Assembly: GCF_900016645.1 (NCBI RefSeq)
Contig: NZ_CDGJ01000003.1
Length of the DNA: 64,000 nt
Strand: one strand, 5' to 3'
DNA from: Acididesulfobacillus acetoxydans
Lineage (GTDB): Bacteria; Bacillota; Desulfitobacteriia; Desulfitobacteriales; Desulfitobacteriaceae
This document shows positions 36,961-45,341 of this stretch, piece by piece. The translations under genes and the position numbers were made by a program. Numbering within the stretch: position 1 is the first letter of the stretch; every line of letters starts with the position of its first letter. The notes beneath the pieces are model-generated. The model did no database searches and was not told the origin of the DNA. It saw only the letters and a program-made list of their open reading frames with translations.

Positions 36961-38295
36961 TTACCTGTGCCGGACTCCATCCCCGGCCGGGCAAAGCTGC
37001 CTCCCCCTGAGCACAGGCTCGCCGCCCACCCAGACCAGCGTGGGGAAACCCTGAAGTTCCTGCCCCAGGAAAGGCGTGTTTTGGGCTTTGGAGGCCAAGC
37101 TGTCTGAAGTAATCCTTTCCCGCCACTCCGGGTCAAAGAGGACCAGGTCAGCCGGGCTTCCGGGGCGGAGAGTTCCGCCGGGGAGGCCAAACCGCCGGGC
37201 TGGGGCCAGACTCCAAACCTCCGCCAATCGTTTAGGGCTTAACTTGCCCGGCACTACCAGACGCTGCCACACCGCCGCCAGGGCGGTCTCCAGCCCGATG
37301 ATGCCGAAGGGGGCCTCCGCAAAGGGCCTGGCCTTCTCTTCCCAAACATGCGGGGCATGGTCGGTAGCCAGCATGTCCAGGGTTCCGTCCAGCAGCCCGG
37401 TCAAAAGCGCTTCCTGATCCTCCTCCGAACGCAGGGGGGGATTTACCTTTAAAGAAGTATTAAATAAGTCCACGTCCCGGTCTGTGAAGAGCAAGTGATG
37501 GGGATTAACTTCGGCGCTCACATCCAGGCCGCGCTCTTTGGCTTCCCGGATGAGTCGCACACTTTCCCGGCAAGAGATATGGGCCAGGTGGATCTTACCC
37601 CCCGTTTCCGCCGCGAGCATTAAATCCCGGGCTACCATGATGCTCTCGGCAGAGGAGGGAATCCCTTTCAAACCGAGCCGGGCCGCCGCTTTTCCCCGGT
37701 GCATCGCCCCCCCGCAAGCCAGATTCTCATCCTCGCTGTGGCTCACAATCGGCAGGCCCGTGAGTTTGGCATATTCTAAGGCCAAGCGCATCACCTCGGA
37801 GTTCTGAAGGTTGTGCCCGTCGTCGGAAAAGCCAACCGCTCCACCCTCTTTCAGGTCGAGCATTTCCACCAATTCTCTTCCCCGCATCCCTTTGGTCACT
37901 GTCCCCAAAGGATAAACCCTCGCCAGACCGGCCCGGGCTCCCTGGGTCCGGACAAACTCCACCAAGCCCCGGCTGTCCACCGGCGGCTCCGTGTTGGCCA
38001 TAGCGATAATGGACGTGAAACCGCCCTTCACAGCCGCGGCCGCCCCGCTGGCAATGTCTTCTTTTGCTTCCTGCCCCGGCTCTCTCAAGTGTGTATGGGC
38101 ATCGATGAAGCCGGGAAAGAGGTATTTCCCTTCCCCGTTTAAACTTTCAACCGGCTCTCCACCGGCCCGTTCAGCCACTTCCTCCGGACTTAAGCGCTCG
38201 GCATTTGCTTCTATCTTTCCCTCCCGGATTAAAATGTCGCGTTTGCCGCAACTCCCCGACGGGTCAACCGCATAGATATTTTTAAGCCACCACAT
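36961..38295 (-). CDS. pyrC: Dihydroorotase
   Basis: Zinc amidohydrolase closing carbamoyl aspartate to dihydroorotate. Metal-binding motifs: DAHTHLREPG, HLAHISC and TDHAPH. 444 residues, a class I dihydroorotase. The ATG follows GGGAGG and overlaps the pyrB stop by 14 bases. Confidence 0.96.
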   Translation of the reverse strand: MWWLKNIYAVDPSGSCGKRDILIREGKIEANAERLSPEEVAERAGGEPVESLNGEGKYLFPGFIDAHTHLREPGQEAKEDIASGAAAAVKGGFTSIIAMANTEPPVDSRGLVEFVRTQGARAGLARVYPLGTVTKGMRGRELVEMLDLKEGGAVGFSDDGHNLQNSEVMRLALEYAKLTGLPIVSHSEDENLACGGAMHRGKAAARLGLKGIPSSAESIMVARDLMLAAETGGKIHLAHISCRESVRLIREAKERGLDVSAEVNPHHLLFTDRDVDLFNTSLKVNPPLRSEEDQEALLTGLLDGTLDMLATDHAPHVWEEKARPFAEAPFGIIGLETALAAVWQRLVVPGKLSPKRLAEVWSLAPARRFGLPGGTLRPGSPADLVLFDPEWRERITSDSLASKAQNTPFLGQELQGFPTLVWVGGEPVLRGRQLCPAGDGVRHR

Positions 38296-39214
38296 TGGTC
38301 GTTCCTCCCATCAACAGATAAATGACAGCCATGCGCACCGCAACCCCGTTGGTCACCTGCTCTTCGACCATTCCCTGGGGACCGTCGGCCAGGTCACTGG
38401 CAATCTCCACCCCCCGGTTCATCGGACCCGGATGCAGGATGAGCGTTTCCTTGCCGGTAGCCCTGAGCCGGGCCCTATCCAGACCGTAGCTCCGGCTGTA
38501 TTCCCGCAGGCTGGGGAACAAGCCCGCCTGCTGGCGTTCCAGCTGCAGGCGCAAAGCCATCACCACATCCGCTCCGGGCAGCTCCCGGTCCAGATCATAG
38601 CTCAGTTTCACACCCAAAACAGACAGTTCCGGCGGCAGTAATGTCGGGGGGCCGGCTAAGACGACCTCGGCTCCCAGCTTGGTCAAGCCCCAGACATTGC
38701 TTCTGGCCACCCGGGAGTGCAAGACATCCCCCACTATAATCACTTTCTTGCCGCGCAAATCCCCCAGCTTCTCCTGCATGGTGAACAGATCCAACAAAGC
38801 CTGGGTCGGATGCTCATGCTGCCCGTCCCCGGCATTGATCACCCCCGCCTCCAGGTGCCTGGCCAGGAATCCGGCGGCCCCGGAAGCGGCATGCCGGATG
38901 ATGATCAAATCCGTCTGCATGGCCTGTAGAGTTTTTGCGGTATCCAGCAAGCTCTCCCCTTTGTTGACGCTGCTCTGGGACACCCCAATATTCACGGCGT
39001 CAGCCCCCAGCACTTTAGCCGCCATCTCAAAAGAAGTCTTCGTCCGGGTGCTCGCCTCATAGAAAAGGGTGTAGACCGCCTTACCCCTCAGCGTAGGCAG
39101 CTTTTTCACCGGACGCAGCAACACCTCTTTCATTGGTTTAGCGGTTTGCAGAATGTGCCTGATCTCGTCCGGACTCAGGCCCTCCAAACCCAATAGATCC
39201 TTAAACATCCGCAT
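38282..39214 (-). CDS. pyrB: Aspartate carbamoyltransferase catalytic subunit
   Basis: Condenses carbamoyl phosphate with aspartate. Carbamoyl phosphate motif YEASTRTKTSFE, HPTQALLDLFT and LHPGPMNRGVE are all present. ATG 39214 (MRMFKDLLG) follows GGGGAGG and is the family start; the open frame reaches 39328 through leader DNA. No pyrI regulatory subunit is seen. Expression should depend on the attenuator at 39371-39457. Confidence 0.97.
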   Translation of the reverse strand: MRMFKDLLGLEGLSPDEIRHILQTAKPMKEVLLRPVKKLPTLRGKAVYTLFYEASTRTKTSFEMAAKVLGADAVNIGVSQSSVNKGESLLDTAKTLQAMQTDLIIIRHAASGAAGFLARHLEAGVINAGDGQHEHPTQALLDLFTMQEKLGDLRGKKVIIVGDVLHSRVARSNVWGLTKLGAEVVLAGPPTLLPPELSVLGVKLSYDLDRELPGADVVMALRLQLERQQAGLFPSLREYSRSYGLDRARLRATGKETLILHPGPMNRGVEIASDLADGPQGMVEEQVTNGVAVRMAVIYLLMGGTTNVVA

Positions 39215-39284
39215 ATGGTCTCCTCCCCTATCAAATTCCTTGCGGGTCCGCGCCCGTAGGGACCCTCGAACGAGTGAACTTGAA

Positions 39285-39325
39285 ACCCACTCCCACTTAT
39301 AAAAAGGTGGTCGTACGATTAGCCA
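39285..39325 (+). repeat. Short segment shared with the structured RNA locus at 24996
   Basis: ACCCACTCCCACTT followed by a related GTCxTxCGATT stretch matches 24996-25036, with gaps and substitutions, on the same strand. It lies between the PyrR attenuator and the pyrB start. It may be the remnant of the same element family; similarity does not extend to the left. Confidence 0.45.
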
Positions 39326-39370
39326 CATGCCGGAAACCCGGCGTTAAACTTAGAGTTTCCGAATGACATG

Positions 39371-39457
39371 AAAAAATCCTCTTGCCCCAAGGCAAGAGGA
39401 AAAGACATCTTTACTCTCCTCAACCCTTGGCCGACTCACTGGAAGGCATTTAAAGGG
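39371..39457 (-). promoter_or_regulatory. PyrR-dependent attenuator between pyrR and pyrB
   Basis: On the minus strand a PyrR-binding hairpin (39424-39457) has CCCTT/AAGGG closing pairs and the loop TCCAGTGAGTCGGC, close to the PyrR consensus ARUCCNGNGAGGYU. It is followed by a perfect 10-bp terminator stem (39377-39400) and six U (39371-39376). With UMP bound, PyrR should stabilise the first hairpin and allow termination. Confidence 0.9.
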
Positions 39458-39569
39458 TGGTTTTCATTAAAAGATCTTAAGAGTGTACGTGTTCTTTGTA
39501 ATTTTTGGCGTTTCGGCCGCCGGCTTCGCGTTCAAACCCCGTCTCTCCGCCCGTGCCTGTTCACTCCTG

Positions 39570-39623
39570 CTTATCGGTACTCGGCTACTTATCGGTACTC
39601 GGCTACTTATCGGCACCCGCCTG
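39570..39623. repeat. Three 18-bp tandem units near the pyrR 3' end
   Basis: CTTATCGGTACTCGGCTA at 39570-39587 and 39588-39605, with a diverged third copy at 39606-39623. GCCTGTTCACTC flanks the array on both sides. The array ends 12 bp from the pyrR stop codon. Confidence 0.9.
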
Positions 39624-39635
39624 TTCACTCGATCT

Positions 39636-40190
39636 TCAGATCTCATGGGACATCTCTAAGAGCAGGACCTCGTCCTCGCCGTCAACCTCTTTGACACACA
39701 CCGAAATGATTTCACGGCGTGAAGTCGGGACGTTCTTGCCCACATAGTCGGCCCGAATGGGCAATTCCCGATGTCCCCGGTCCACCAGCACGGCCAGTTG
39801 AATGCGTTTTGGCCGGCCCAGGTCCATCGTCGCGTCGAGGGCGGCTCTGGCCGTGCGTCCGGTGAACAGAACATCATCCACCAAAACCACGTTCTTGCCC
39901 TGGACACTGAAGGGAACATCCGTCTCGTGCACTACGGGCTGGACATCGATAGTACTCAAATCGTCACGATAAAGGGTAATGTCGAGAATACCCAGAGGCA
40001 AAGACGTCCCCTCGAACTCCTCAATCTGCCGCCTCAGCCGTTCGGCCAGAGGCACCCCGCGGCGCCGGATTCCGATCAAAACGACATTTTCAGTCCCCTT
40101 GTTCTTCTCGACGATTTCGTGCGCAATCCGGGTCAAGGCCCGGCGCAAGGCATCTTCATCCATCAGCTTGCTCTTCAAAGTGCCTTCCAC
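39636..40190 (-). CDS. pyrR: Bifunctional pyr operon attenuator/uracil phosphoribosyltransferase PyrR
   Basis: Binds UMP and the pyr leader RNA to promote termination and has uracil phosphoribosyltransferase activity. Family marks are ALTRIAHEIVEKNKG, IGIRRRGVPLAERL and the PRPP motif VVLVDDVLFTGRT. I favour GTG 40190 because GGAGG lies eight bases before it; ATG 40196 is too close to that box. Its RNA targets are visible both before and after the gene. Confidence 0.96.
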   Translation of the reverse strand: MEGTLKSKLMDEDALRRALTRIAHEIVEKNKGTENVVLIGIRRRGVPLAERLRRQIEEFEGTSLPLGILDITLYRDDLSTIDVQPVVHETDVPFSVQGKNVVLVDDVLFTGRTARAALDATMDLGRPKRIQLAVLVDRGHRELPIRADYVGKNVPTSRREIISVCVKEVDGEDEVLLLEMSHEI

Positions 40191-40267
40191 GATCATTTCC
40201 TCCCTTCCGCCAAGGCGCCCCAGGCCATTCATGCGTCAGGATCCGCATTGCCCGGGTCCAGATAGCC

Positions 40268-40350
40268 AAAAAACTGTCCGGCCTGCGGCAGACAGTTTAC
40301 TCCCTTTCAATCCGTCTGCCTTCGGCGTCTCTCCGGACTCCCGTTAAAGG
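40268..40350 (-). promoter_or_regulatory. PyrR-dependent attenuator upstream of pyrR
   Basis: Minus-strand PyrR-binding hairpin at 40319-40350 with CCTT/AAGG closing pairs and AGTCCGGAGAGACG in the loop, then a 7-bp terminator stem (arms 40272-40278 and 40291-40297) followed by a U run (40268-40273). It would let PyrR control its own gene and the whole operon. Confidence 0.9.
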
Positions 40351-40465
40351 CCACCCTCTCCCTTGCGCCGTCTTCCGCGTTATGCGGCGGTGGCGCTTGG
40401 AAACATTTAAGCTCGATGTTGATGTTAAATAATGTTAATGCTGACTTCAGCTTTCAACCTATTTC

Positions 40466-40494
40466 AGTTTAACCTGCCAAAATACCAAAGTCAA
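40466..40494 (-). promoter_or_regulatory. Promoter of the pyr operon
   Basis: TTGACT (40489-40494) and TAAACT (40466-40471) on the minus strand are separated by 17 bases and lie about 115 bp upstream of the first PyrR-binding hairpin. Confidence 0.65.
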
Positions 40495-40596
40495 GTAATA
40501 CTCACTTTACCCGGTCTGGCATCACTTCCAACGCAATGATTTCCCACTCCTTTTCCTGCGTTCCGATGGTCAACTTTCATTTTAATCATTCACCCA

Positions 40597-40602
40597 TATA
40601 AT
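40597..40602 (+). promoter_or_regulatory. -10 box for the small plus-strand gene
   Basis: A perfect TATAAT with CTTTCA 17 bases upstream (40574-40579) in an AT-rich patch, about 110 bp before the ATG at 40714. The -35 match is weak. Confidence 0.45.
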
Positions 40603-40713
40603 GGAAATCAGAACAACAACTCTTCTCACCGGCGGCTTTACAACGGGCAAGAAGACACTCAGCCCGGAAAACCCGCCGGCAAACCAAATGTCGGAGAAAG
40701 GGGTCTTCGGATT

Positions 40714-41037
40714 ATGGCACACCCGTCACCACATCATGGAAAAAGCGGCTATGTGAATATTTACAGTCCTTACCCGCCCTATGTCAGGCGCTATCCCCTG
40801 ACTTCCACCGTCGGCTACGAACCGCCGTCCTGGGAACGCTTTGAAGAACAGTTTGAACCGGCCTGGTTAGAACAAGCGGAAAAGCGCATGGGCTTTAAAC
40901 CCGGCCACGAACCCATTTGGTGGGAACTCATGGAAGAACAGTTTGAACCCCCGTGGCTGCAGCGTCTTGAACGCCTTGTGGGAATCCCTCAGCCCTTTGA
41001 TCCCCGTTATGATCTTCCCTGGGGTATGCTCTACTAA
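40714..41037 (+). CDS. Unrecognised 107-residue protein with a duplicated aromatic-acidic motif
   Basis: I do not recognise this family. The sequence has two related units: WERFEEQFEPAWLEQAEKRMGF (about residues 39-60) and WWELMEEQFEPPWLQRLERLVG (about 69-90), each pairing an EEQFEPxWL core with an amphipathic helix. The ends are rich in Pro, Tyr and aromatic residues (SPYPPYVRRYP, DPRYDLPWG). It has no membrane segment or signal peptide. GGAGAAAGGGG lies before the ATG and a TATAAT box upstream. It stands alone on the plus strand between the pyr promoter and rluD. The two units support real coding, since they are conserved as protein and less as DNA. Confidence 0.75.
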   Translation: MAHPSPHHGKSGYVNIYSPYPPYVRRYPLTSTVGYEPPSWERFEEQFEPAWLEQAEKRMGFKPGHEPIWWELMEEQFEPPWLQRLERLVGIPQPFDPRYDLPWGMLY

Positions 41038-41137
41038 GCTGCGCAGTCACGCCGCACCCCGGGAGCCGCCTGGCCTCCCGAGCCCGCTGTTGTCCCGAAC
41101 CAGGTGAGCTCCGCTGTCGTCCCCAACTCGCTATCGC

Positions 41138-41217
41138 CCCGAACTCGGCGGGCTCCGCTATCGTCCCGAACTTGACGGGCTCCGCTATCGTCCCGAACTT
41201 GACGGGCTCCGCTATGT
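41138..41217. repeat. 27-bp tandem repeat, three copies
   Basis: CCCGAACTTGACGGGCTCCG-type units at 41138-41164, 41165-41191 and 41192-41217, with diverged copies further left. They lie in the spacer between the small plus-strand gene and the rluD stop. Confidence 0.9.
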
Positions 41218-41313
41218 CCCGAACTCCCTGTGGGCCGCACCATCGTTCGGCACCCGTGACCTCCGCCGCCGTCCCGCATCCCGGGAAGCGCGCGGCCGTC
41301 GCGAGCCGTGGGC

Positions 41314-42543
41314 CTATTCCCCTTGGCTCAGCCGCGCTCTCACTTCCAGAAAATATTCCGGGAGCGGCGCCTCAAATTCGAGCCAATCTCCGCTGACCGG
41401 GTGGCGGAAGCCTAAGAGCCGGGCGTGGAGCATCTGTCCCGCCAGCCGCATGGGATTGTGTTTGGGGCCGTAGAGCAAATCCCCCAAAACAGGATGCCCG
41501 ATATAGGCCATGTGCACCCGGATCTGGTGTGTTCTGCCGGTTTCCAGACGGGCCTCCACTTCCGTATATTGGCGCCAGCGCCGCAGGACCGCATAGTGAG
41601 TCAGGGCCGATTTGGAGTTAGTAAACCTCACCGCCATCCTCTTGCGCTGCTTCGGGTCCCGGCCGATGGGAGCATCAATCGTCCCTTCCGCCTCGGTGAG
41701 CAGGCCGTGGACAATCGCCTGATAACGCCTGGTCATGCTATGTTCCTTAATCTGAGCAGCCAATCCCCGGTGCGCCCGGTCTGTTTTGGCTACCACCAGC
41801 AAACCCGAGGTATCCTTATCAATGCGGTGGACAATACCCGGGCGCAGTACTCCGTTGATCCCGGAAAGATGACGGCAGTGATAGAGGAGAGCATTGACCA
41901 ATGTTCCGGACCAAGCCCCGGGTGCAGGGTGAACCACCATGCCCTGGGGTTTATTGACAACCAAGAGCTCCTCATCCTCGTACACGATGTCCAGCCGAAT
42001 ATCTTCCGCCTCCGCCGCCAATTCTTTCACTTCCGGGATGAAGACGCTGAGGTGATCCCCTTCCCGGATTCTGTAGTTAGCTTTGCGGCTTGTTCCGTTA
42101 ACCCGGACGAAACCTTGCTCAATGAGGGCTTGGACATAGGACCTTGACTTGGCCAAGACACGGGTTGTGCCAACATCAAGGCGTTCCCCTGCGGGAGGGG
42201 ACTCCACTTCCCGCAGCCAACCACCCCGCCGCGAACCATCCTCGCAGCCGCCACCTGCCGACCGGGCGCCATCTTTCCGGCCGCCGTCCGCACCCGCGTC
42301 TTTTTCCCAACTGTTCTCCTGCCGACCCCTATCCGGCCAATCGCCCCGGTCCCGGCCGTCCTCTTGCCGGCCGTCTCCGCCCCGCGCTTTCCCGTCTGCC
42401 CCCGCCGACCGGGCCGGTCCCTGCGCAGCGGCCGCGTGTTCTTTTTCAGATGCCCCCCACTCGTCTGCCTTTGTCAGCCGGCCTTGCAGCTTCACTCTCC
42501 GGGCCGCGGCGAGCCGCGCTTTTCCTCTCTCAGGCATCGTCAT
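41314..42543 (-). CDS. rluD: RluD-type pseudouridine synthase with a long low-complexity N-terminus
   Basis: Modifies uridines in 23S rRNA. After the extension come an S4 RNA-binding domain (about residues 118-165, TTRVLAKSRSYVQALI) and the catalytic domain with HRIDKDTSGLLVVAK, whose Asp is catalytic, and GRTHQIRVH. The family normally starts near the S4 domain; here about 110 residues precede it, of which about 35-111 are Gly/Arg/Asp-rich with little hydrophobic content. The ATG at 42543 overlaps the lspA stop and has an AGAGGGGG box, so the extension is probably translated. A GTG just before the S4 domain is a possible internal start. Confidence 0.92.
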   Translation of the reverse strand: MTMPERGKARLAAARRVKLQGRLTKADEWGASEKEHAAAAQGPARSAGADGKARGGDGRQEDGRDRGDWPDRGRQENSWEKDAGADGGRKDGARSAGGGCEDGSRRGGWLREVESPPAGERLDVGTTRVLAKSRSYVQALIEQGFVRVNGTSRKANYRIREGDHLSVFIPEVKELAAEAEDIRLDIVYEDEELLVVNKPQGMVVHPAPGAWSGTLVNALLYHCRHLSGINGVLRPGIVHRIDKDTSGLLVVAKTDRAHRGLAAQIKEHSMTRRYQAIVHGLLTEAEGTIDAPIGRDPKQRKRMAVRFTNSKSALTHYAVLRRWRQYTEVEARLETGRTHQIRVHMAYIGHPVLGDLLYGPKHNPMRLAGQMLHARLLGFRHPVSGDWLEFEAPLPEYFLEVRARLSQGE

Positions 42544-42989
42544 TCGCCCCCTCTGCGCTCCTTGCGATAAACGGCCAGCAAGAGCAGCCCGACCCCGATA
42601 ACGATCATGCTGTCGGCAAAATTAAAAACAAAGGGCCAGATTCTGAAATCCAGATAATCAATCACCAAACCCGAATGAATCCGATCATAGAGGTTTCCCA
42701 AAGCCCCACCGGCAATCATTCCCATCGCCAGCCGGATCATGACCTCTCCCTTGGGAATCTTTCTTTGTGCAAAGACGATAATGAGAACCACCACCAAAGC
42801 CGTCGCAATAAAAATCCAGGTCCGGCCTGCCATTAAGCCAAAAGCCGCGCCTGGATTCAAAACATAAGTCAGATGCAGGACCTTCGGTATCAACACGAGA
42901 GACTGACCGGGAACGAAACGGGTTTCAATCACTATTTTTAGGGCCCGGTCGATGATCCATACCGCGATCATGGTCGCCCATACCAGCAC
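42540..42989 (-). CDS. lspA: Lipoprotein signal peptidase
   Basis: Integral membrane aspartyl protease that removes signal peptides from prolipoproteins. Catalytic aspartates lie in GLVIDYLDF and FNFADS; NPGAAFG and GNLYDRI are conserved. Four membrane segments fit the family. The start is GTG 42989 with AGGGAGG upstream. It overlaps rluD by four bases. Confidence 0.96.
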   Translation of the reverse strand: MLVWATMIAVWIIDRALKIVIETRFVPGQSLVLIPKVLHLTYVLNPGAAFGLMAGRTWIFIATALVVVLIIVFAQRKIPKGEVMIRLAMGMIAGGALGNLYDRIHSGLVIDYLDFRIWPFVFNFADSMIVIGVGLLLLAVYRKERRGGE

Positions 42990-43176
42990 TGGAAATCCTC
43001 CCTGTTTTTTACTTCATCTTAACACAGCGGGACTTCCCTGACAACCCTGGGTCTCGTCCCCCCCGGGCCTCGTCACAGTCGACGAGCGAGCGTCGCATAT
43101 GCTAGTGAACCCTGCGGGCAAAGGAGCGTCCGCGCACGCAGAAGGCGCAGCGTTAAAACGCGCCTCAGACGTCCGC

Positions 43177-43366
43177 CCCGTCAGCCCCCTCAGTCCCGTC
43201 TGTCCCGTCTGTCCCGTCAGTCCTGTCAGTCCTGTCAGTCCTGTCAGTCCCGTTAGTCCCGTTAGTCCCGTTAGTCCACAGTGCGGACTAACGCCGAAGG
43301 CAATGCGGACTAACGCCGAAGGCAGTGCGGACTGACGCCGAAGGCTGTGCGGACTGACGCCGAAGG
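43177..43366. repeat. Compound minisatellite: eleven 9-bp units, then four 22-bp units
   Basis: Bases 43177-43275 are eleven 9-bp units (CCCGTCAGT, CCTGTCAGT, CCCGTTAGT types). After a short junction come four 22-bp units at 43279-43300, 43301-43322, 43323-43344 and 43345-43366, containing GCGGACTRACGCCGAAGG. CGTTAGTCC and GGACTAACG at the junction form a perfect 9-bp hairpin. No gene is visible in 42990-43584; an open frame here translates to Val-Ser-Pro repeats only. Confidence 0.95.
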
Positions 43367-43584
43367 CGCCCGGCGCTCTCCGCCGAACCTCCGCCTGTCA
43401 AAGCATACTTAAGCGGTGAGGGATTCGTGCACCGCGGAGCCGCTCGTTGACCCAAGAGCGCCGGAAAGCGCAAGAATAGACACGGGACTCAGTTTGGCTG
43501 CCAGGTTATTGAACGGGTCCAGAACCCAATTTTGCCGCTAGGACTTTGACGTTTCCCCGGATTGGCGTTTCCCCATCTCGCTCC

Positions 43585-44241
43585 CTATCCGCGGTGTTCC
43601 CGGCTGTAATGAATCGTGTTCCCCGGCCCGGGCTCCCGTTCGGTCGGAATTGTTTCCACTTCCTGAACCGCCCCGACCCATTCGTCCGCGTCTTCGGAGG
43701 CGGAGTTGAAATCCTTGACATCCCTGTTCGTCCCCAAATCCTGCGGGGAATCCGACGTCCCATAACGCGCCACCGCCTGCCAGGAATCCTCACCGTCGAA
43801 CTCTACGCGGTCTGTCCCGTCGTTGAAGGTCCGGGCGAACGGCCTGTTGAGAATTTCGTTCTCCACCGGATCGCGCTGAAAAGAGTGTTGTTCCTCCTGC
43901 TCTTCCCTGCGGCTGCAGCCGGCACAGACTGTCGTGTAGGGCAGGACCCGCAGGCGTTCGGCGGAAATGGGCCTGCCGCAATGCTCGCAGATCCCGTATT
44001 CCCCTTTTTCATAACGCTCCAGGGCCGAATCGATGGCCTCAATTTTATGCCGGATGTTATCGCGAAGGGCGACATCCCGTTCCCGCTGGTAGAGTTCCGT
44101 GCCGATGTCGGCCGGATGATTGTCCAATACGGATAATTCCGAGAGGGAATCCCGCATGTCTCCGCTCAAGAGTTCGCCCGCTATTTCCTGCCATTTCCGC
44201 TTATCCTCGCGCAGCTGCCGGATTAAGTCTTCATCACTCAT
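43585..44241 (-). CDS. TraR/DksA-type zinc finger protein (YteA-like)
   Basis: A 218-residue protein. The N-terminal half is a helical hairpin (DKRKWQEIAGELL, then RERDVALRDNIRHKIEAIDSALERYEKGEYG), followed by a C4 zinc finger CEHCGRPI and CAGC, as in DksA relatives that bind the RNA polymerase secondary channel. The C-terminal 80 residues are acidic and loosely conserved, as in YteA. ATG 44241 follows GGGGAGG. Its place near lspA-rluD is common in Clostridia. Confidence 0.9.
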   Translation of the reverse strand: MSDEDLIRQLREDKRKWQEIAGELLSGDMRDSLSELSVLDNHPADIGTELYQRERDVALRDNIRHKIEAIDSALERYEKGEYGICEHCGRPISAERLRVLPYTTVCAGCSRREEQEEQHSFQRDPVENEILNRPFARTFNDGTDRVEFDGEDSWQAVARYGTSDSPQDLGTNRDVKDFNSASEDADEWVGAVQEVETIPTEREPGPGNTIHYSREHRG

Positions 44242-44446
44242 ATCTTTTTCCTCCCCGCACATTCCTTTCCGGATCATTCTGCCCCGACCGCGCTCTCTTT
44301 ACCCTCAAAAACGCTCCCTTTGAAACCGTTAGCTGAAACAAGCCGCGCCTTGGCGCCGCGAAACGATGAAAATCCCCGTCGGCGAGAAGAGTCCGAAGCG
44401 TTTCCAAAAAGCACCGAGACTCCGGTCCGGCGCGCGAACTGACGCC

Positions 44447-44542
44447 TATACACCTGCAGGGGTAAAAAAAGCTCGATGGGATTGATGGTTCGCTTTGAGG
44501 GAAGGTTCGCGGCTGATACACCTTCCGGGGCAAAAAAAGAGC
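44447..44542. repeat. Diverged direct repeat after pduL
   Basis: Two segments, about 44447-44478 and 44511-44542, share a ATACACCT core, a GGGG and a seven-A run followed by GAGC or GCTC. The second is the U tract and edge of the pduL terminator, so the first looks like a decayed copy. The rest of 44242-44565 shows nothing else. Confidence 0.5.
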
Positions 44543-44558
44543 CCGGGATTTCCCGGGC
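44532..44558 (-). terminator. Intrinsic terminator of pduL
   Basis: Minus-strand stem GCCCGGGA/TCCCGGGC (arms 44541-44548 and 44551-44558, two-base loop) followed by UC and seven U (44532-44538). It lies just after the pduL stop. Confidence 0.92.
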
Positions 44559-44565
44559 CCAACCT

Positions 44566-45171
44566 TCAACCTACGGCTCGTCTCCATTCTTTCCGAGCCG
44601 CCGTGACTTCCAGCCTCACGCCGTTCTTGAGGCCGAACGCATTGCCCTCATCCGTATCCAGATGAAAGTCCAAGGCGTAGTGCGGCCCGACCCTGATCCG
44701 GACATTGTCTAAAATCCCGCCCCGTTCGCCGGGCACCGGAACCTCCACCCGGTCTCCGTCCTTCAGCCCGTAGGCGGCCGCCTCCATGGGGCTCATGTGA
44801 ATGTGCCGGGCCGCGATGATCACCCCTTGAACCAAGCGGACTCTGCCGCTCGTGCCGACCAGTTCGATTCCGGGGGTACCGGCGAGATTGCCGGAGTCAC
44901 GTACAGGCGGTTTCACGCCCAATTTGAAAGTATCGGTGGCTGCCAGTTCTACCTGGGATTCTTTCCGCGCCGGCCCCAAAATGCGGACCCCGCTCAGGGA
45001 GCCTTTGGGACCGATGAGAGTCACAGTCTCCTCACAAGCAAATTGGCCTGGCTGACTAAGGTCTTTGAGCTTGGTCAAACGGTGCCCCGGGCCGAAAAGC
45101 TGTTCAATATGCGCTGTCGTCAAATGAACGTGCCGGCTCGAAATCCCAACGGGAACCATTAATTTAGCCAT
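44566..45171 (-). CDS. pduL: Phosphate propanoyltransferase PduL
   Basis: Exchanges CoA and phosphate on acyl groups; stand-alone PduL often replaces Pta to make acetyl phosphate. The two beta-barrel halves carry the zinc-binding motifs GISSRHVHL and AARHIHM, plus HLDTDEGNAFGL near the end. The protein starts directly at MAKLMVPVGIS without an encapsulation peptide, and no microcompartment genes are near, so it is probably a cytosolic acetyl-phosphate enzyme. GGGAGG precedes ATG 45171. Confidence 0.93.
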   Translation of the reverse strand: MAKLMVPVGISSRHVHLTTAHIEQLFGPGHRLTKLKDLSQPGQFACEETVTLIGPKGSLSGVRILGPARKESQVELAATDTFKLGVKPPVRDSGNLAGTPGIELVGTSGRVRLVQGVIIAARHIHMSPMEAAAYGLKDGDRVEVPVPGERGGILDNVRIRVGPHYALDFHLDTDEGNAFGLKNGVRLEVTAARKEWRRAVG

Positions 45172-45341
45172 AGCGCTCAACCTCCCTGCCCGGTTAGTAT
45201 CTCACCAAAGCAGGGAAAAGATTTGAACCCCGGAGCAAAGTTTGAGGATTATCCTGCCGGAACTATGTTCGATCGTCACTTTACTCCGTTCGGCGAAATG
45301 TGGCGTCAGCGGAAATGTCCGGTTGGAGCTAAGTTCGATTT

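Noticed and set aside
41034..41279. Minus-strand ORF with DDSGARQVR repeats
   Set aside because: A translation of the 27-bp tandem repeat with no start signals.
43099..43335. Plus-strand ORF encoding Val-Ser-Pro repeats
   Set aside because: It is a translation of the 9-bp minisatellite, with no ribosome binding site and no non-repetitive core.
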